Positions 1-12,131 of a DNA stretch of 64,000 nt are shown in pieces; position 1 is the first letter of the stretch; each line of letters begins with the position of its first letter. Under the pieces are notes generated by a model. It was not told the DNA's origin and did no database searches. It saw only the letters and a program-made list of their open reading frames with translations. The stretch comes from Haplomitrium mnioides. Its lineage: Eukaryota; Marchantiophyta; Haplomitriopsida; Calobryales. The stretch covers positions 129,725-193,724 of the forward strand of contig JBNGIS010023355.1 of assembly GCA_049999725.1 (NCBI GenBank), in the 5' to 3' direction. A program made the translations under genes and the position numbers.

Positions 1-31
1 CTTAACAAACATATTCATTTAGCACCAATAG

Positions 32-451
32 TGTAATAGTACAAACATGGGGTTGTGCCATTTATAAAAAAATAGAGAGGAGTGAAGAAACTGGTAGAGG
101 GTAACTTTTAGGGTTGATTTAAGATAAGATTACTTGCCTTCAAAGTCACTTTTAGAGTTTTAGAGTTGAAATTAGAAGTGACTTTTTAAGTGATCAATTT
201 AGGGTTGAAATTGGAAGTGACTTGTAAGTGAAGAAAGATGGATGACACCTTCTTTGCTTGTATTGATAGAGGGCTTCATAGCCCCATTCTTCATTTTAAA
301 GTTCCTTTCAATTCGATTTGACTCTTTGGTTGTTTGGCTTTGGCTAGCACTATTGGTTTTTGTTTGCTTATTGGCTATGAGTTGTACAACTCCATTGGAG
401 TTATCTTAAAGTTGTTTCTTATTTGGAAGTTGGTTTTTGAGTTCTTTAACA
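32..451 (+). mobile_element. Solo LTR of the chromovirus family, inside the integrase of A
   Basis: A 420-bp LTR begins TGTAATAGTAC and ends TTCTTTAACA, the family's TG...CA ends. It interrupts A's integrase, as shown by alignment with the uninterrupted E sequence at 23908-23955. The flanking 5-mers (AATAG and AACGA) both align to the same site in E and differ only by transitions, as expected for a decayed target duplication. No internal sequence remains, so this is LTR-LTR recombination. Confidence 0.75.
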
Positions 452-1425
452 AACGATGAATACAATGGATGCTCTATAATTGGTAAAAATTAAGCTTGTT
501 GTTATCTGTCATTATCATGGAATATCCAACTTGTTAATATATGAAATAGATTTACGTTTCACTGCAAAGTTTTGGTGAGAGTTGTTCAAACTTATGAGAA
601 CCAAACTCTCTATGTCTATTATTTATCATCCTCAAACAAGTAGGCAAATAGAGCACGCTAATTGCAATGTGAAGGATATGCTTTGCGTATTTATCAATGT
701 TCATCACACCAATTGGGATATTTTCTAACTGGTTATGGAGCTCACTAACAACAACTCCAAACAAGCAAATGCTTGATTTTTTATTTTCTTTCTTAATTTG
801 GGTCAATATCCTCTTATTTTTTATGGCTTGTTTTTTTACTTCCTTTTTCAAAATTCCAAATATTTCTATATTTTTGTCTTGTTTATCTTCTTCTTTGCAA
901 GATACTCGCAATCATCTTGTTATTACTCAAAATTGGCAAAACAATATATACCGATAGACATTATTGTGGTTTCTTTTATGTTTTTTATAACAAAGTTATG
1001 TCATTTACTCACAATTTATCTTTAGACACTCAAGTCTACAAGCTATCTCTAAGTTGGGTTGGTCATTTCTCTATTTCCCAAGTTAATTTTTTTGTTGCTT
1101 ATAAGCTTGATTTTCCTCTCTATATAAAGATTAATCATATCTTCCACATGTCTAAACTCAAGTATTTTGTTTCTAGTTAGTACTTTTTTCCAAACTGTGC
1201 TCAAATTCCTCCTCCGTATAAAATTCTTGATGATCATAAAGAATATGAAGTGGACTATATTTTGGCAAAACGAGTTTTCAAGTAAAGGCAACAACCTTAA
1301 GTTCAATATAAAGTTTTGTGAAAGGGACATCCACTTCATGATGCAACTTAGAAGTCTTGTTCTAACCTTGAAAATATTCAAGAAGCTATTCAATTGTTTA
1401 AAACTACGAGCAATGATAAAGATAT
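452..1425 (+). pseudogene. Integrase C-terminal half and chromodomain of element A, degenerate
   Basis: The stretch carries the end of the integrase core, then the conserved LSxSWVGHFSISQV-type segment near 1050-1090 (GPY/F-like) and a chromodomain at about 1220-1370, where 'EYEVDYILAKRV' and 'VQYKVL' can be read. Frameshifts and stops break every frame. In chromoviruses this domain binds modified histones and directs integration to heterochromatin. The frame is cut at 1425 by element B. Confidence 0.7.
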
Positions 1426-1476
1426 TGTAAAAGAACTCAAAGACCAAATCCAAATGAGTAAAGAACTCATAGTGAG
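1426..1476 (-). repeat. Remnant of the 3' LTR of element B
   Basis: The stretch starts TGTAAAAGAACTC, the reverse complement of the family's LTR end, and matches the first 50 bases of B's other LTR at 17922. It then jumps straight to chromodomain sequence, so about 375 bp of LTR and the polypurine tract are deleted. Confidence 0.7.
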
Positions 1477-1763
1477 GACTTGCTTAGCCAAAATGTGCTC
1501 CACCTCATCTTCTTCATGATCATCAAGAATAATATATGAAGGAGGAATTTGAACACAATTCAAAAACAAAAGATGAACTAGGAGCAAAAGGCGTAAATTT
1601 AGATATATGAAATACATGATAAATCTTTATATAGAGAGGAAGATCAAGTTGTACACAATGGAAGAAATAACTTGAGAATTTGAGAAATGGCCAATCCAAG
1701 CTGGAGATAACTTACGAACTTAAGTATCTCAACACAAAGGAAGCTCATGAGTAGAAAACATAG
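1477..1763 (-). pseudogene. Chromodomain and 3' coding end of element B
   Basis: On the minus strand the reading 'DDHEEDEVEHILAKQV' is the start of the family chromodomain, upstream of which lies the GPY/F-type region. The continuous coding sequence is broken at 1764-1768 by element C and resumes at 14295 (integrase). Confidence 0.7.
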
Positions 1764-1768
1764 CTTGG
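1764..1768. repeat. Left target-site duplication of element C (CTTGG); right copy at 14295-14299
   Basis: CTTGG immediately precedes the LTR start (TGTCAGCC) and the same CTTGG immediately follows the LTR end (CTAACA). The uninterrupted sister sequence in element F near 26430 reads through this point, confirming the insertion site. Confidence 0.95.
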
Positions 1769-2401
1769 TGTCAGCCAGTGGAATAGGAGCTAATGCGGTT
1801 TACAAGGGACTAGAAGCGGCAGCAATGATATTTCTCCAATCTGAAGTGGTAAGATGAGCGGAAAGCAACACATTAACTCTAATCGAAAGATAAGCACATG
1901 TTACTTCATTATTCCGCTCCGAAGTAGCGGAATTGGATTCATATTATGAAAGAAGGGGGCAAGAGCTAGAAATGTCAGCGCTAGGAAGACCAGAAAGGAA
2001 GGGACCGGAAGAGAGAGGGAAGACGAGGCAGAGCGAAGGGGATCGGGAGAGCAGAGGAGAGTCGCAATGGAGTGTCATGCTGAGGAGACCATAGGACGAG
2101 GTTCAAGGAAGGTCGTGCGTTAGCAAGGCATGGTAGGAAGCCATAACGAAGGATAATGGATCGCCCAACAAGTCAGAACGGCAGATTCAAGGTAGGGGAC
2201 AAAGGCAACATGCATTGGGGAGCAACGACAACACCAAAGATCGGGGAACACCTCTTTCTCCAAGGGGATCCACGGGGAGTCTGCTATAGTTCCTATATCA
2301 AGCAGAGCAAAGAGTTAGCGAAGGAAGCCTCAGTTCTTATTGCGAGCGAGTTTCAAAGCGGCGACAAAAGGTACCGTTCTTACTCGGCGAGTGAAATATT
2401 T

Positions 2402-2620
2402 GACGAATGACGTGGCGCTCCACTATGGTCTGAGGGTTCATGCGGGTCAGCAACGGGTCAACTACGGAATCCGGTCAAGGTGACGGTCCGTCTACCCCCT
2501 TGCGGGGTGGCGACGAATGACGTGGCGCTCCGCTGTGGTTCGAGGGTTCCTGCGGGTCAGCAACGGGTTAACTGCGAAATCAAGTCAAGGCGACGGTCTG
2601 CTTACCCTTTGCGGGGCAGC
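2402..2620 (+). repeat. 110-bp tandem duplication in the C LTR
   Basis: GACGAATGACGTGGCGCTCC recurs at 2402 and 2512, and the following ~90 bases match imperfectly. The 3' LTR holds the same pair at 12132 and 12242, so the duplication predates this insertion. Confidence 0.85.
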
Positions 2621-3294
2621 GGCGGATGGCGCTGTGCGGATGACGTTCAAGGCAGGACACGTGGCGACCTGTGGAGTTCTGAGGGCGACAGGGAAGTTCC
2701 GAATGGGCTTGCGGATGACGTGGCCTCTGGCTTCAGAATCACTTGCAGATTGCGTCTTCTTTGGATTCAGGGATCAAGGCTCTTTAGATTATCCTCTCTC
2801 TCTCTCTCTCTCTTCTTCTTAGAATTCTTTTCCGGATCTTTCTCAGCTTTACGATGTCGGATCGCCCTCCTCGGCTGCGACTAACTCTATGATGGATCTA
2901 ATGAAGTGGTGACATCGGATGGGTCATTATCGGGGTCCCACGGAGACACTTCGGAATCTGCAACTTCGGAGACGCCGAGCTCTACTCTTTGGATTTGAAA
3001 GCGCGAATCTACGCCGAGCTACCAAGGTCGTATCTACACCATGATTAGGAGCCCAGAGCACAGTCTTCACCAACATTCGACCAAGTGTCAGCTTTACCCA
3101 GTCCGACGGACCAGTCCGCGCCAGGGGCACCTTCTGGGATTCAAGGGCATTCCAAAACGACAGTTGAGAACCTCGAGTTAACTACTTCAGTTAGTCGTTG
3201 CTCGTACTAGCCAGGTGTCACCACGACGTTGCTTAACAAGATTAACTACCGAAAGCGGGGGAAACAAGAAGGCTTCAGCAAGGTAAGCATGGAG

Positions 3295-3302
3295 TATAAA
3301 AG
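3295..3302 (+). promoter_or_regulatory. Likely TATA box of the C 5' LTR
   Basis: TATAAAAG, with TATAAAGG at the same place in the other LTR (13025-13032). It would put U3 at about 1.5 kb in this deleted LTR and 2.4 kb in the full one. Transcription start is not known. Confidence 0.5.
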
Positions 3303-4720
3303 GATCGTCTGCGATGTTTGAGGGGTTGGTGTAAATGCAAGCTTGCAAGTCATGAGAACGATAGCAAAAAGGAAGACACAATATGGAGGGAGGACAAATT
3401 TCTTGAAGCTTCACTTGAGGCATGTGAACTCGAGCAGGGGGCTAGCAGGGGTGGAGGTGGACTAGAGGGGCGCTGGGAATCGCTAGGCGGGGAGCTTTAG
3501 AGGCTCAAACGATCCAGATGTACTCATCTCTACTGGTGGACCAACATCGAAGGTGGACTGATACTTGAAAGCTGAAGGGAGTCTGGGTTGTCTTAAAATC
3601 GGAGGGGCTGCCAAGGTGGGATCTTTGGGGTCGCCTTAGTGACAACTGTGCAGGAGCAACAATCCCAAGAACGTTAGAGGCGTTTCTGGTTTATTCTCTC
3701 AAGGGAAATCAAGAAGGTGTAGCTGCATTCGTGCCCGCGCACGGTGTAAGAAGATCCATCGAAGCTTCGGGATGGAGTGGGTGGCCAGCAGCCGAGAGGA
3801 CTGTCTTCCAGAGGTGGAAGTTAAACAAAACCTCTTTCGATCATGAGGAAGTCAAACCAAGGCTTCTTGCGAGGGAAGATAAAAAGACTATTTGGAGAAG
3901 GGTGCGTGAGTAGAGGGAGGACGTGTGACTGGAACCGTGGGACTCATAAGAAGGTTGGAATTGCTTGAATAAAGATCAGGAGTGCAAGAGAGGCAGTAAA
4001 GATCGAATCTTGGGAGAATCAGAAGAGCTGCAGTGGAAAGAAAGAAAGGGAGCATTGAGAGGTCAAGATTGTGCTGCAGAGGTCAACCCAAGTCAGAGGA
4101 CCATTGGCGGAGTGGGTGGTGTTGTGTGTGCAGTGGTTAGATAGTTTTGTCTTGTGTTTGTATTTTCCGAAGAGACACTTTGGATCTGAAGTAAGTAGGG
4201 TCTTAGATTAGCAGGGGTCCAAGAATCAGATTCAGATGGTAAGGCAATACAGGGGACAAATCCCCTGTATAATTCAGATATAAGGACTTGATCATGCATT
4301 GTAAAACTTTGAGTCTGGATTCTATTTCGAATCCCTGAAATCCACTTCGAAATTTCATCAGAGGCGCTTCTATGGTGTGTATGAATGTTTGAATAGAGAG
4401 TTGAACAAGGAGAAAGGTCAATAAGGTGAGAAGGAACACCCTTAAGGCCTGAAATTGATAACTTGCAGCGGGGCCATCTCATAAAAGAACCTGAACCCAT
4501 GTAAAGTCAGTCTTTTCCTGCCAAAAAGAGGTCTTTAGAGGTTAACGACCGAAGGAGAGGGCTGACATACATTTTTTGGTGCTTAAAGGAGGGCAAAAGG
4601 TTTGCAAAAGCCTGAGACTAACCCGAGGCCAAGTTATCACTCTGTGCACCAAGGAACCCAAGTCGGACTAGGGGGCAAATTCTGAAACAGAGCGTCGGAT
4701 TGCGCATCTGTTAAGAAAAA

Positions 4721-6183
4721 GTGGTGGAAGGCGGAGGCTTGTGGGTGGAAGTGCCCATGAATAGGGCGGGTATGGCCAATCCAGTACCCGCTTCTGGGTT
4801 GAAGGGTAGATTCAAGTATAAATCCTTCAAAGGACGTCCGAAAGATGATCATGATGCCTGGCTGGATGATCTGGAGAACACCTCAGCGGCAAATGGGGAA
4901 AGCCACGTTAAAATCAGGATCTTGCTCGTAGTTCTAAAAGGAGAGGCGCAGCCATGGTATAAGGACTTGCCGGACCATGTCAAGAGAGACTGGAGAGCCT
5001 TCAAATCCGCGTTCATTATCGAATTCCGAGGAATCGGAGAAGAGATAGAGGCACTGATTAAAATGGGCAAGTTGAGAATGAAGAAATAAGAATCAGTACG
5101 AAAATTCTTTTAGAGATTCAAGAAGGTGGCTCGCAAGCTAAATCCGCCGGCCACCAACGGAATGTTAACTTCATGATTTCTTGCGGCCCTTCGCAGAGGA
5201 ATTGGAACTTGGGTTAGGCAGACAGATCCTCAAACCTTGGAAGGAGCGGTCAGTGCAGCCCAGTCACATGTGAAGGCTGCGATCACCAGCTCTAGAAGGA
5301 AGACAAATAAATTATATAAATCTGAAGATTCGTCGGACACTTCGGACAGTGAAGAAGAAAGAGAGGAGAGTTCCGACGCCACTTTGGACAGCGATGAAGA
5401 TTCCGATAGCAGCAGCTCAGAAGAAGAGCGAGACTCCAGGAAAAAGAAAAAAAAGAAGGATCAAAATAAGAAGAAGAGGGCCAAAGAACGAGAGGTGCAT
5501 CGCCGCAAGGGAATTCGGAAGGGGAAATCAAAGGGGAGTGAACCCGAGCCCGAACCCAGCAAAAGGTATGCCGAGAAGGATCGGATAGACGAATTGAGCG
5601 CAAAGATGGAGACAATGAATATCCTCATGGCCGGGATCAAACCAGAAGGCCGACCCCTTCCCACCAGAAGAGTCGGAGTATGGTGCATTCAATGCAACAA
5701 GTACGACCACTCCACTTAGGAATTCCCCATTGAAAACAACGCAATTCACTACGTGCGGGACGAAGCACCTGAATTCATAAGGGAAGAGGTGGACTACGTT
5801 TATGAAGAGGCCCTTGAGGCGGTCTACCAAATCAACGGAGGACCCCGGACGATGTTAAGTCGGCCTCCAGGTGTCAACGGCGGACAAGGAAATGGTTGGA
5901 ATGCAACCAGGCCCCCGCGGACGACTATTATGGTGTGCTGGAATTGTGGCCAGCCAGGGCACATTTCTCCCAATTGTCTTGAACCCAGGAAGAGCGGATA
6001 TGAACAACCAGCAGCTCTCTGCTTCTAGTGCAAAAAGGAGAGTCATGTAGCTGTGAATTGCTCTCTCAACCAAAGGCCTGAAGCCAACCCACACCTCAGC
6101 ATGAACCCTCTCCCTCCATCGACAGTGAATTTAATAGAGTTGGAGATCCACCAGGAGGAGGAAGAAGCTAAATTACCCGGATG
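4721..6183 (+). pseudogene. gag of element C, one frame with about six stop codons
   Basis: One frame runs the whole length. It has a capsid-type region ('RFKYKSFKGRPKDDHDAW' to 'WRAFKSAFIIEF', about 4805-5030). Next comes a highly charged Ser/Asp/Glu then Lys/Arg-rich stretch (about 5325-5530), and a CCHC zinc knuckle CWNCGQPGHISPNC (about 5937-5978). A second knuckle follows, CxxCKKESHVAVNC (about 6019-6060), with a stop inside it. Gag packages the element RNA. In-frame stops at about 5087, 5111, 5174, 5717, 6026 and 6181 inactivate it; no indel is needed to read it. Confidence 0.88.
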
Positions 6184-6480
6184 AGAAACCCCTGCCTCGA
6201 AGGATTGCTTTCGGATGGTGACCCGCTCGGGAACCAAGTCCAAGCCTAAGAGCCAGCGGAAAAAAAGAGCGGAAATTGAATAGCTGAATCGTCACTTTGG
6301 AGTGATTCAGACTACAATCGGGATAACCCGAAGTGGTTCTACCCGAAACAACAGGACAATGTGCGGAAGCAACTGGAAGCATTGGAGGCTTTGGAAGAGG
6401 ATGAGGCAGCCTAGTAAACCATGAAGAACATCCGGGGCCATTAGGAGAAACCCAAGGAATCCGAAGAAAAGATCCCCACC

Positions 6481-7098
6481 CCCGAAGGAGACACCAAGCC
6501 AATCCCCTACAGCATCCTGGCCGACGTAAGAGATTGCCCAGTTACGGCCACAGTGGGACAGCTGATCAAAGACAGTCCAGTGTAGAGACGTCAGCTAAGA
6601 GAATTGCTGATGGGTCCAAAACGAAGGAGGAAATTACCCCGAGTCAGAGTCCAAGCGGATGTGCAACTGGTCTGCGAGGATAAAGAAGCGTCAGAAATCG
6701 ATATCCAAATTGCAGGGTGCACCTTATCCTTAGTGCCAGTAGACCGGGGGGGTGGGGTCGAGGTCAATATCATGATAGAAGAGACCGCCCATAAGTTGGG
6801 ATTCAAGGAATTCCAACCCACTGCCAGAATCATGACATTAGCAGATGGATCTTGAGTGAAACCATTGAGCTCCCTACTTCAGATTCCTACCTTCATCGGA
6901 GGCAAGGAATTTAAATTAAATTACTTGGTGATGTGCCCAGCCAGAGCCTCTCCCTACCCATGGCTGTATGGAGCCCGAATCCTCCACAATTGGGGGAATT
7001 CCACTTTGGTGTTTGGTCCTGAAAAAATGGAGGTGCACTACGGGCTAGTGCCACATCTGGGGGAGACCCAAGCCAAAGACGAGTATGACAATGAATGA
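6481..7098 (+). pseudogene. Retroviral-type aspartic protease region of element C
   Basis: It reads 'YSILADVRDCPVTATVGQL', the linker seen before protease in many plant gypsy elements, then 'GCTLSLVPVDRGGGVEVNIM' at about 6715-6775, and 'PWLYGARILHNW' at about 6955-6990. The catalytic motif normally reads D-(T/S/G)-G; here it reads D-R-G-G, so the active site may be changed. The frame differs from gag and RT, and one stop (TGA at about 6853) interrupts it. The enzyme would cut the Gag-Pol polyprotein. Confidence 0.75.
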
Positions 7099-7636
7099 TC
7101 CGAAGAAGACGAAGAATCGAAATATCACTACTGGGTCAAGATGGTCAGTGAGGCTATAGAGAACGATTTAATGGAAGAAGGGGAGGTGGGAGTCAACCAA
7201 TTGGAACTCAAAGAGGGCACTAAGAGGACGCATGTGCAGGGGTGAACCACTGAATGTTCAACGGGAGGCAGGGACACTAAGGCTGGAAGAAAGGAGAGGT
7301 CCGAAGTGTCATGTCGGAACCCAACAGAGGAACATAAGAAGTCTGAAGAGCCACATCTGGTGCAGCCAGAAACAATGAACCAAGCGGAGAGAACGAGCCG
7401 AGAGCAGGGGGTTGCGATTAGCAACGCTCATATAGGAGGATGGATTAGAAGGGAGAAATGAAGTGGGGATAGTGCGCACGTCTCAACACAAATCCATAAT
7501 TGTCCAAGAGGGACGCCAATTTCATATCGGATCAGAATTGTCCGAGAGCCATGAGCAGTCCCTGACCCACCTCCTAGCCAATTTCAGCGACACCTTTGCA
7601 TAGAGCCATGGGAATCTGAAGGGAGTTCCCTGAAAA
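7099..7636 (+). other. Protease-RT spacer of element C
   Basis: An acidic, low-complexity coding remnant with several stops. No domain is recognised. The end (about 7560-7636) reads like the region just before gypsy RT. Confidence 0.5.
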
Positions 7637-8938
7637 TTGGGGGAACATCAGATTAATCTAGATCCCGCAACAATCTCTGTTAGACAACGCCAGTATTGGA
7701 TGAATCCTAGATTCTCACTGCTGGTAAAGGAAGAAATTGACAAATTGCTAGAAGCAGATTTCATCTACCAAGTGCTGAATAGCGAGTGGGTATCGCCATT
7801 GGTTGTAGTACCAAAGAAAATCGGACAGGATGGAGAGCGAAAGATAAGAGTATGCCAGGATTTCCGAAAGCTGAATGCAACAACAAAAAAGGATCACTAC
7901 CCTTTTCCCTTCACCGATGGCGTTTTGGATCTGGTTGCGGGACAAGAAGTTTATAGTTTCTTGGATGGGTATTCATGATACAACCAGATCTGGATCCGAA
8001 AAGAGGATCAGTTGAAGACAGTGTTCACCACATTATGGGGGGTGTTCGCTTTCCAAAGGATGCCTTTCGGACTCTATAACGCACCCGAGGCATTTCAACG
8101 GATGATGATGAACATATTCCATGATTATATGAGGAAGTTTCTCGAGATCTTCATTGATGATTTTGTAGTATATGGAAGAGTCTGCAACCACGAGCGGGAT
8201 CTGAGGCTCACCCTTTAGCGGTGCCGAGAAACAGGATTGCGCTTGCACCCGGAGAAGTGCTTCTTCGGAGTGTCTAAAGGAATACTTCTAAGACATCGGA
8301 TTTCGGGCAGAGGCATAGAAATAGATCAAGAAAAGACCGCAAATTGGATGAAGATAGCATTCCCAACCAACCTGAAGGAGGTACAAGGTTTTTTGGGATG
8401 TGTAAGCTACTATAGACTATTTATTGAGCGGTTCGCCTCGATTTCCATGCCACTCACTAAAATGACAAAGCAGGGCAGCACCTTTGAAGCCACGCCTGAA
8501 AGATTGACCAGCTTCAACGAATTGAAACAACGACTAACCAACACATCAGTTCTCATACCACCAAGCTGGGGGAAGGATTTCCATATAATGATCGACGTGT
8601 CAGGGTTCTACGTCGATGCCGTGTTGAGCTATGTGGATGAAAAAGAGAGGGATCATCCGATATACTTCGCAAGCAGGTTGTTGGCTGCAGCAGAAAGGAA
8701 CTATTCAGCAACTGACAGAGAGGCCTTGGGGGTCATCTATTCCCTTAAAAAATTCAGGCACTACCTATTGCACTATAAGGTGATCTTCCATACCGATCAC
8801 AATGCTCTGAAATATCTTGTAAGCAAACCAAATGTGACGGGTAGGGTGGCAATGTGGATCCTGTTGCTATAAGAGTTTAATTTTGAAGTGAGAATCAAAC
8901 CATGAAAGAAGCACAGAAATGCTGACTTCTTCTCTAGG
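7637..8938 (+). pseudogene. Reverse transcriptase and RNase H of element C
   Basis: RT motifs appear in order: 'SEWVSPLVVVPKK' (about 7781), 'RVCQDFRKLNA' (about 7849), 'FLDGYS' (about 7960), 'FQRMPFGLYNAPEAFQRMM' (about 8051), and catalytic 'FIDDF' (about 8150). The two catalytic aspartates are kept. RNase H follows: 'IMIDVSGFYVDAVL' (about 8587), 'AAERNYSATDREALGVIYSL' (about 8689), 'HTDHNALKYL' (about 8798). The same frame is used throughout and stops fall near 7976, 8216, 8870 and 8902. These enzymes copy the element RNA to DNA. Confidence 0.93.
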
Positions 8939-10306
8939 GTGGCTGGGCCAGTCAATGAAAGGGAAGTGGAGGATGCCTTTCCCGATGAGGACTTGTTCCA
9001 GGTCAGAGCAGGAAGGTCAACAAACTATGCTTCGATAATTGAATTCCTCAGTACCGCACATATTCCCAACGGTAGCAGCAAAGAGGAGGCTGCAGTGTTT
9101 CTTAGGAAGGTGGGACCTTACCTATTAGTGAAGGGGATGCTACACAAAAGAGGACTGGATGGCATGATCAGAAGATGCTTGGAGCAAGATCACGCCACAA
9201 TAGTGATGCAAGCTCTGCATGGAGAGGAAGTGGGGGGTCACTTTGCAGCAGACATTGCAATAAGAAAGGTGCTAAGTGCTGGATACTGGTGGCCAACCAT
9301 GCAAAAGGATGTGCACTTCTGGGTGAAGAGGTGTAATGCCTGTCAAAGGACAAGAAAGCCAACAACAAGTCAACATCACCTTTTAGTACCAATTATTCCC
9401 CTGGCACACTTTGAAAAGTGGGGGATAGATTTCATTGCCCCTATTGCGCCATCTACCAGGAGAGACAACATGTACATCCTCCTAGCCACAGACTACGCCA
9501 CCAAATGGGTGGAAGCCAGCGCTACCAGAAAGGATGACGCCAAAACGGTAGCAGCATTCATGTATGAACAGATGTTCTGCAGGTTTGGGCCACCCCTAGA
9601 ATTGGTAAGTGATTAAGGAACCCACTTTATCAATCAAGTGATAAAGGATTTGACCTCCAAATATCTAATTAAGCATCGACGCACTACGACCTACCACCCA
9701 AAAGCCAATGGATTGAGAGAGAGAGCCAATGGGATAATAGGTAAAATCCTTAGTAAGACCGTAGTAGCCAATAAGGCAGATTGAGATTTTAAGCTACTCA
9801 CGGCAGTGTATGCCTACAACCTATCCTACAAAATCATAACATGCCACTGTCCTTACTTTCTGGTCTTCGGACAGAATGCACTCCTGCCAGTTGAATCAGA
9901 AGTCCCAATCCGAAGAGTTTTGGAGGAAGGTAGAATGGCGGAAAACCAGAGCTGAAGGGAAAGACTGTATCAGCTGGAGCAATTGGAGGAATCAAGGGAA
10001 CAAGCCCAGATATGTTTGGAGCACCGCCAGCACCTACAGAAGCATCATCATGATAAAAAACTGAAACCGACAGATATTTCGGAAGGGGAGTGGGTGTTGC
10101 TTTATGATAGTCGATTTGTACATTTCCTAGGGAAACTGCACACCAGATGGATGGGGCTTTTTGTGTTGAGAAGACTGCACCAAAACGGATCTGCAGAGTT
10201 GGAGACATTGGGGGGAGAGCGATTCACTAACCGGATTCATTACGACCGTCTGAAAAGGTATATTCACAGAGAGGAGGATGTTGGGGGTCCGCAATCACCA
10301 AGCTAA
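8939..10306 (+). pseudogene. Integrase of element C, with GPY/F-like C-terminus
   Basis: The frame continues from RT. An HHCC zinc domain is visible ('HGEEVGGHFA' then 'RCNACQRTRKP', about 9217-9360), followed by the catalytic core: 'WGIDFIAPI' (first Asp), 'LATDYATKWVEA' (second Asp) and 'ANGLRERANG' (Glu, about 9705). The C-terminal 'GKLHTRWMGLFVLRRLH' (about 10129) is a GPY/F-type module. Stops at about 9614, 9781 and 9957. No chromodomain follows. Integrase inserts the element DNA into the chromosome. Confidence 0.92.
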
Positions 10307-10582
10307 GGGAGTTGGATCCGAGTTAGCAAGGGTGGGTGAGTGAGTGCGTGGTTAGGTGGATGTTCCAGTACGTAATTGTGTAGAGGTTCAGGTGAGTAGT
10401 TGCGTGGGTTTTCCAGTGCAAGTTGTGTGAGTTTTCGAGTGAGTATGTGTGGGTGCGTGAGTTTGTAAAAGTACACTTCGTCAAAATTTTGAGACCAGAA
10501 GCGACACAGCAGACAAGAGGAAACTAGCAAGAGATCGAGGAGGTATGTTCGCGAGGACGCTTCACATCTCAAATGGGAGTTA
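10307..10582 (+). other. 3' untranslated spacer and weak polypurine tract of element C
   Basis: G/T-rich noncoding sequence. The last bases before the LTR, AAATGGGAG, are the best polypurine-tract candidate, four bases from the LTR start. Confidence 0.45.
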
Positions 10583-11381
10583 TGTCAGCCAGTGGAACAG
10601 GAGCTAATGTGGTTTACAATGGACCAGAAGCAGCAGCAATGATATTTCTCCAGTCTGAAGTGGTAAGATGAGCGGAAAGCAACACATTCACTGTAATCGA
10701 AAGATAAGCACAGGTTACTTCATTCTTCCGATCCGAAGTAGCGGAATCAGATTCATATTATGAAGGAAGGAGGCAAGAGCTAGAAATGTTAGCGCCAAAA
10801 AGACCAGAAAAGAAGGGACCGGAAGAGAGAGGGAAGACGAGGCAGAGCGAAGGGGATCGGGAGAGTATAAGAGAGTCCCGATGGAGTGTCAGGCCGAGGA
10901 GACCACAGGACGAGGTTCAAGGAAGGTCGCGCGTCAACATGGCAGGGTAAGAAGCCATAACAAAGGATAACGGATCGTCCGGCAAGTCAGAACGGCGGAT
11001 TCAAGGTAGGGGACAAGGGCGACATACATCGGGGAGCAACAACAACACCAGAGATTGGGGGACGCCTCTTTCTCCAGGTAAACACAAATGCTTTCCCGCA
11101 GTCCAAAGTCCTCTCGAAAGAGGAAGGGTGGGAGTCCGATGCAAGTATCGGAAGAAGTTCATCAGAGGGTACAACCGGACAAACATCGAAACCGAGCCTT
11201 CCGAAGTGGGGAGACCTGTTAAAGGGGTTCCGCATGATTCCTTGATGTGGGGAGGACCAGTTAACTTGGATCCAATCAGCCTCTCTATGTGGGTTCCCCA
11301 CTTAACAGGGATCTGTGAAGGAAGGTCCGACGAGTCCGAAGTGATGGCGAAACAGGGATAAGCGAAGCAGTGACCAGACAA

Positions 11382-11540
11382 AGAGGTGACTTGTCACTAT
11401 TTCGACGGCATAGAGGGTTCTTTAAAGACCAAGTGAGAAGGGCGAAGCGGCGAATGATGAAGCGAAGACTGGTCACTATTACAGCGGATGGAGGATTCTT
11501 TAAGGCAATTGCGAGGCAGTGAGAAGGGCGAAACAATGAC
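11382..11540 (+). repeat. Imperfect ~85-bp tandem repeat in the C 3' LTR
   Basis: Two units share GTCACTATT, a GGATTCTTTAA / GGGTTCTTTAA core, and GTGAGAAGGGCGAA. The segment lies within the part deleted from the 5' LTR. Confidence 0.6.
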
Positions 11541-12131
11541 AGATCATAGTTGCGGACTTAGGGACTCTATGGGGAGCTGCGGAAACGTGGCAGACCCACC
11601 GCGCTTCACGGATTCAGGGACACGTGGCATTCCCGGGGAGTCTGCAGGCCTTAGCGGAAAATGGGGAAGCCCCAGATAAACAGGTTCCGATTAGCCTCCC
11701 TACGTGGGGAGTCCACTTAACGTGGATCCGACGGGAAGCCAAAACAGAGACCAAATAATGAAGGGCAAAATGACGCTGTATCGCTAATCCGGCAAAGCGG
11801 GGGAAAGTTTGACAGAGTAAGGTCTAAAAGTTTGACGGGAGTTTATGCCGCACTTAGTTCTTATGACGAAAAGGTGATGAAGCGACGATCCGACCAGAAG
11901 AAGAAGCAAGAGACCAATAGCTGAAAAGGTGACCTATCGTAGTTCCAGCATTGGCAAGGACGAAAGTTCTATGAGGCGCGCTGAAAGTTTGAAGGGGATC
12001 CACGGGGAGTCTGCCATAGTTCATATATCAAGCGGAGCAAAGAGTTAGAAAAGTAAGCCTCAGTTCTTATTGCGAATGGGTTCCAAAGCGGCGACAAAAG
12101 GTACCGTTCTTACTTGACGAGTGAAATATTT

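Larger units (their letters stand above)
1769..4567 (+). repeat. 5' LTR of element C, with a ~915-bp internal deletion
   Basis: It is 2,799 bp against 3,712 bp for the 3' LTR. Both copies match up to about 2256 (11076), then this copy skips the segment equivalent to 11077-11992 and matches again. It carries the 110-bp duplication, a (CT)n run near 2796-2815 and a TATA box at 3295. Confidence 0.92.

Noticed and set aside
4093-4500. 135-residue minus-strand frame in the C LTR
   Set aside because: Nearly the same frame exists in the 3' LTR (13790-14209), but no start context, domain or element function fits; LTR noise is more likely.
5237-5719. A 160-residue acidic and lysine-rich open frame that looks like a nuclear or splicing-type protein
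   Set aside because: It is in frame with the capsid region before it and the zinc knuckle after it, so it is the middle of the element C gag.
9883-10208. Open frames on the opposite strand of C integrase (9834-10208 and others)
   Set aside because: They are shadows of the conserved plus-strand frame and show no domain.
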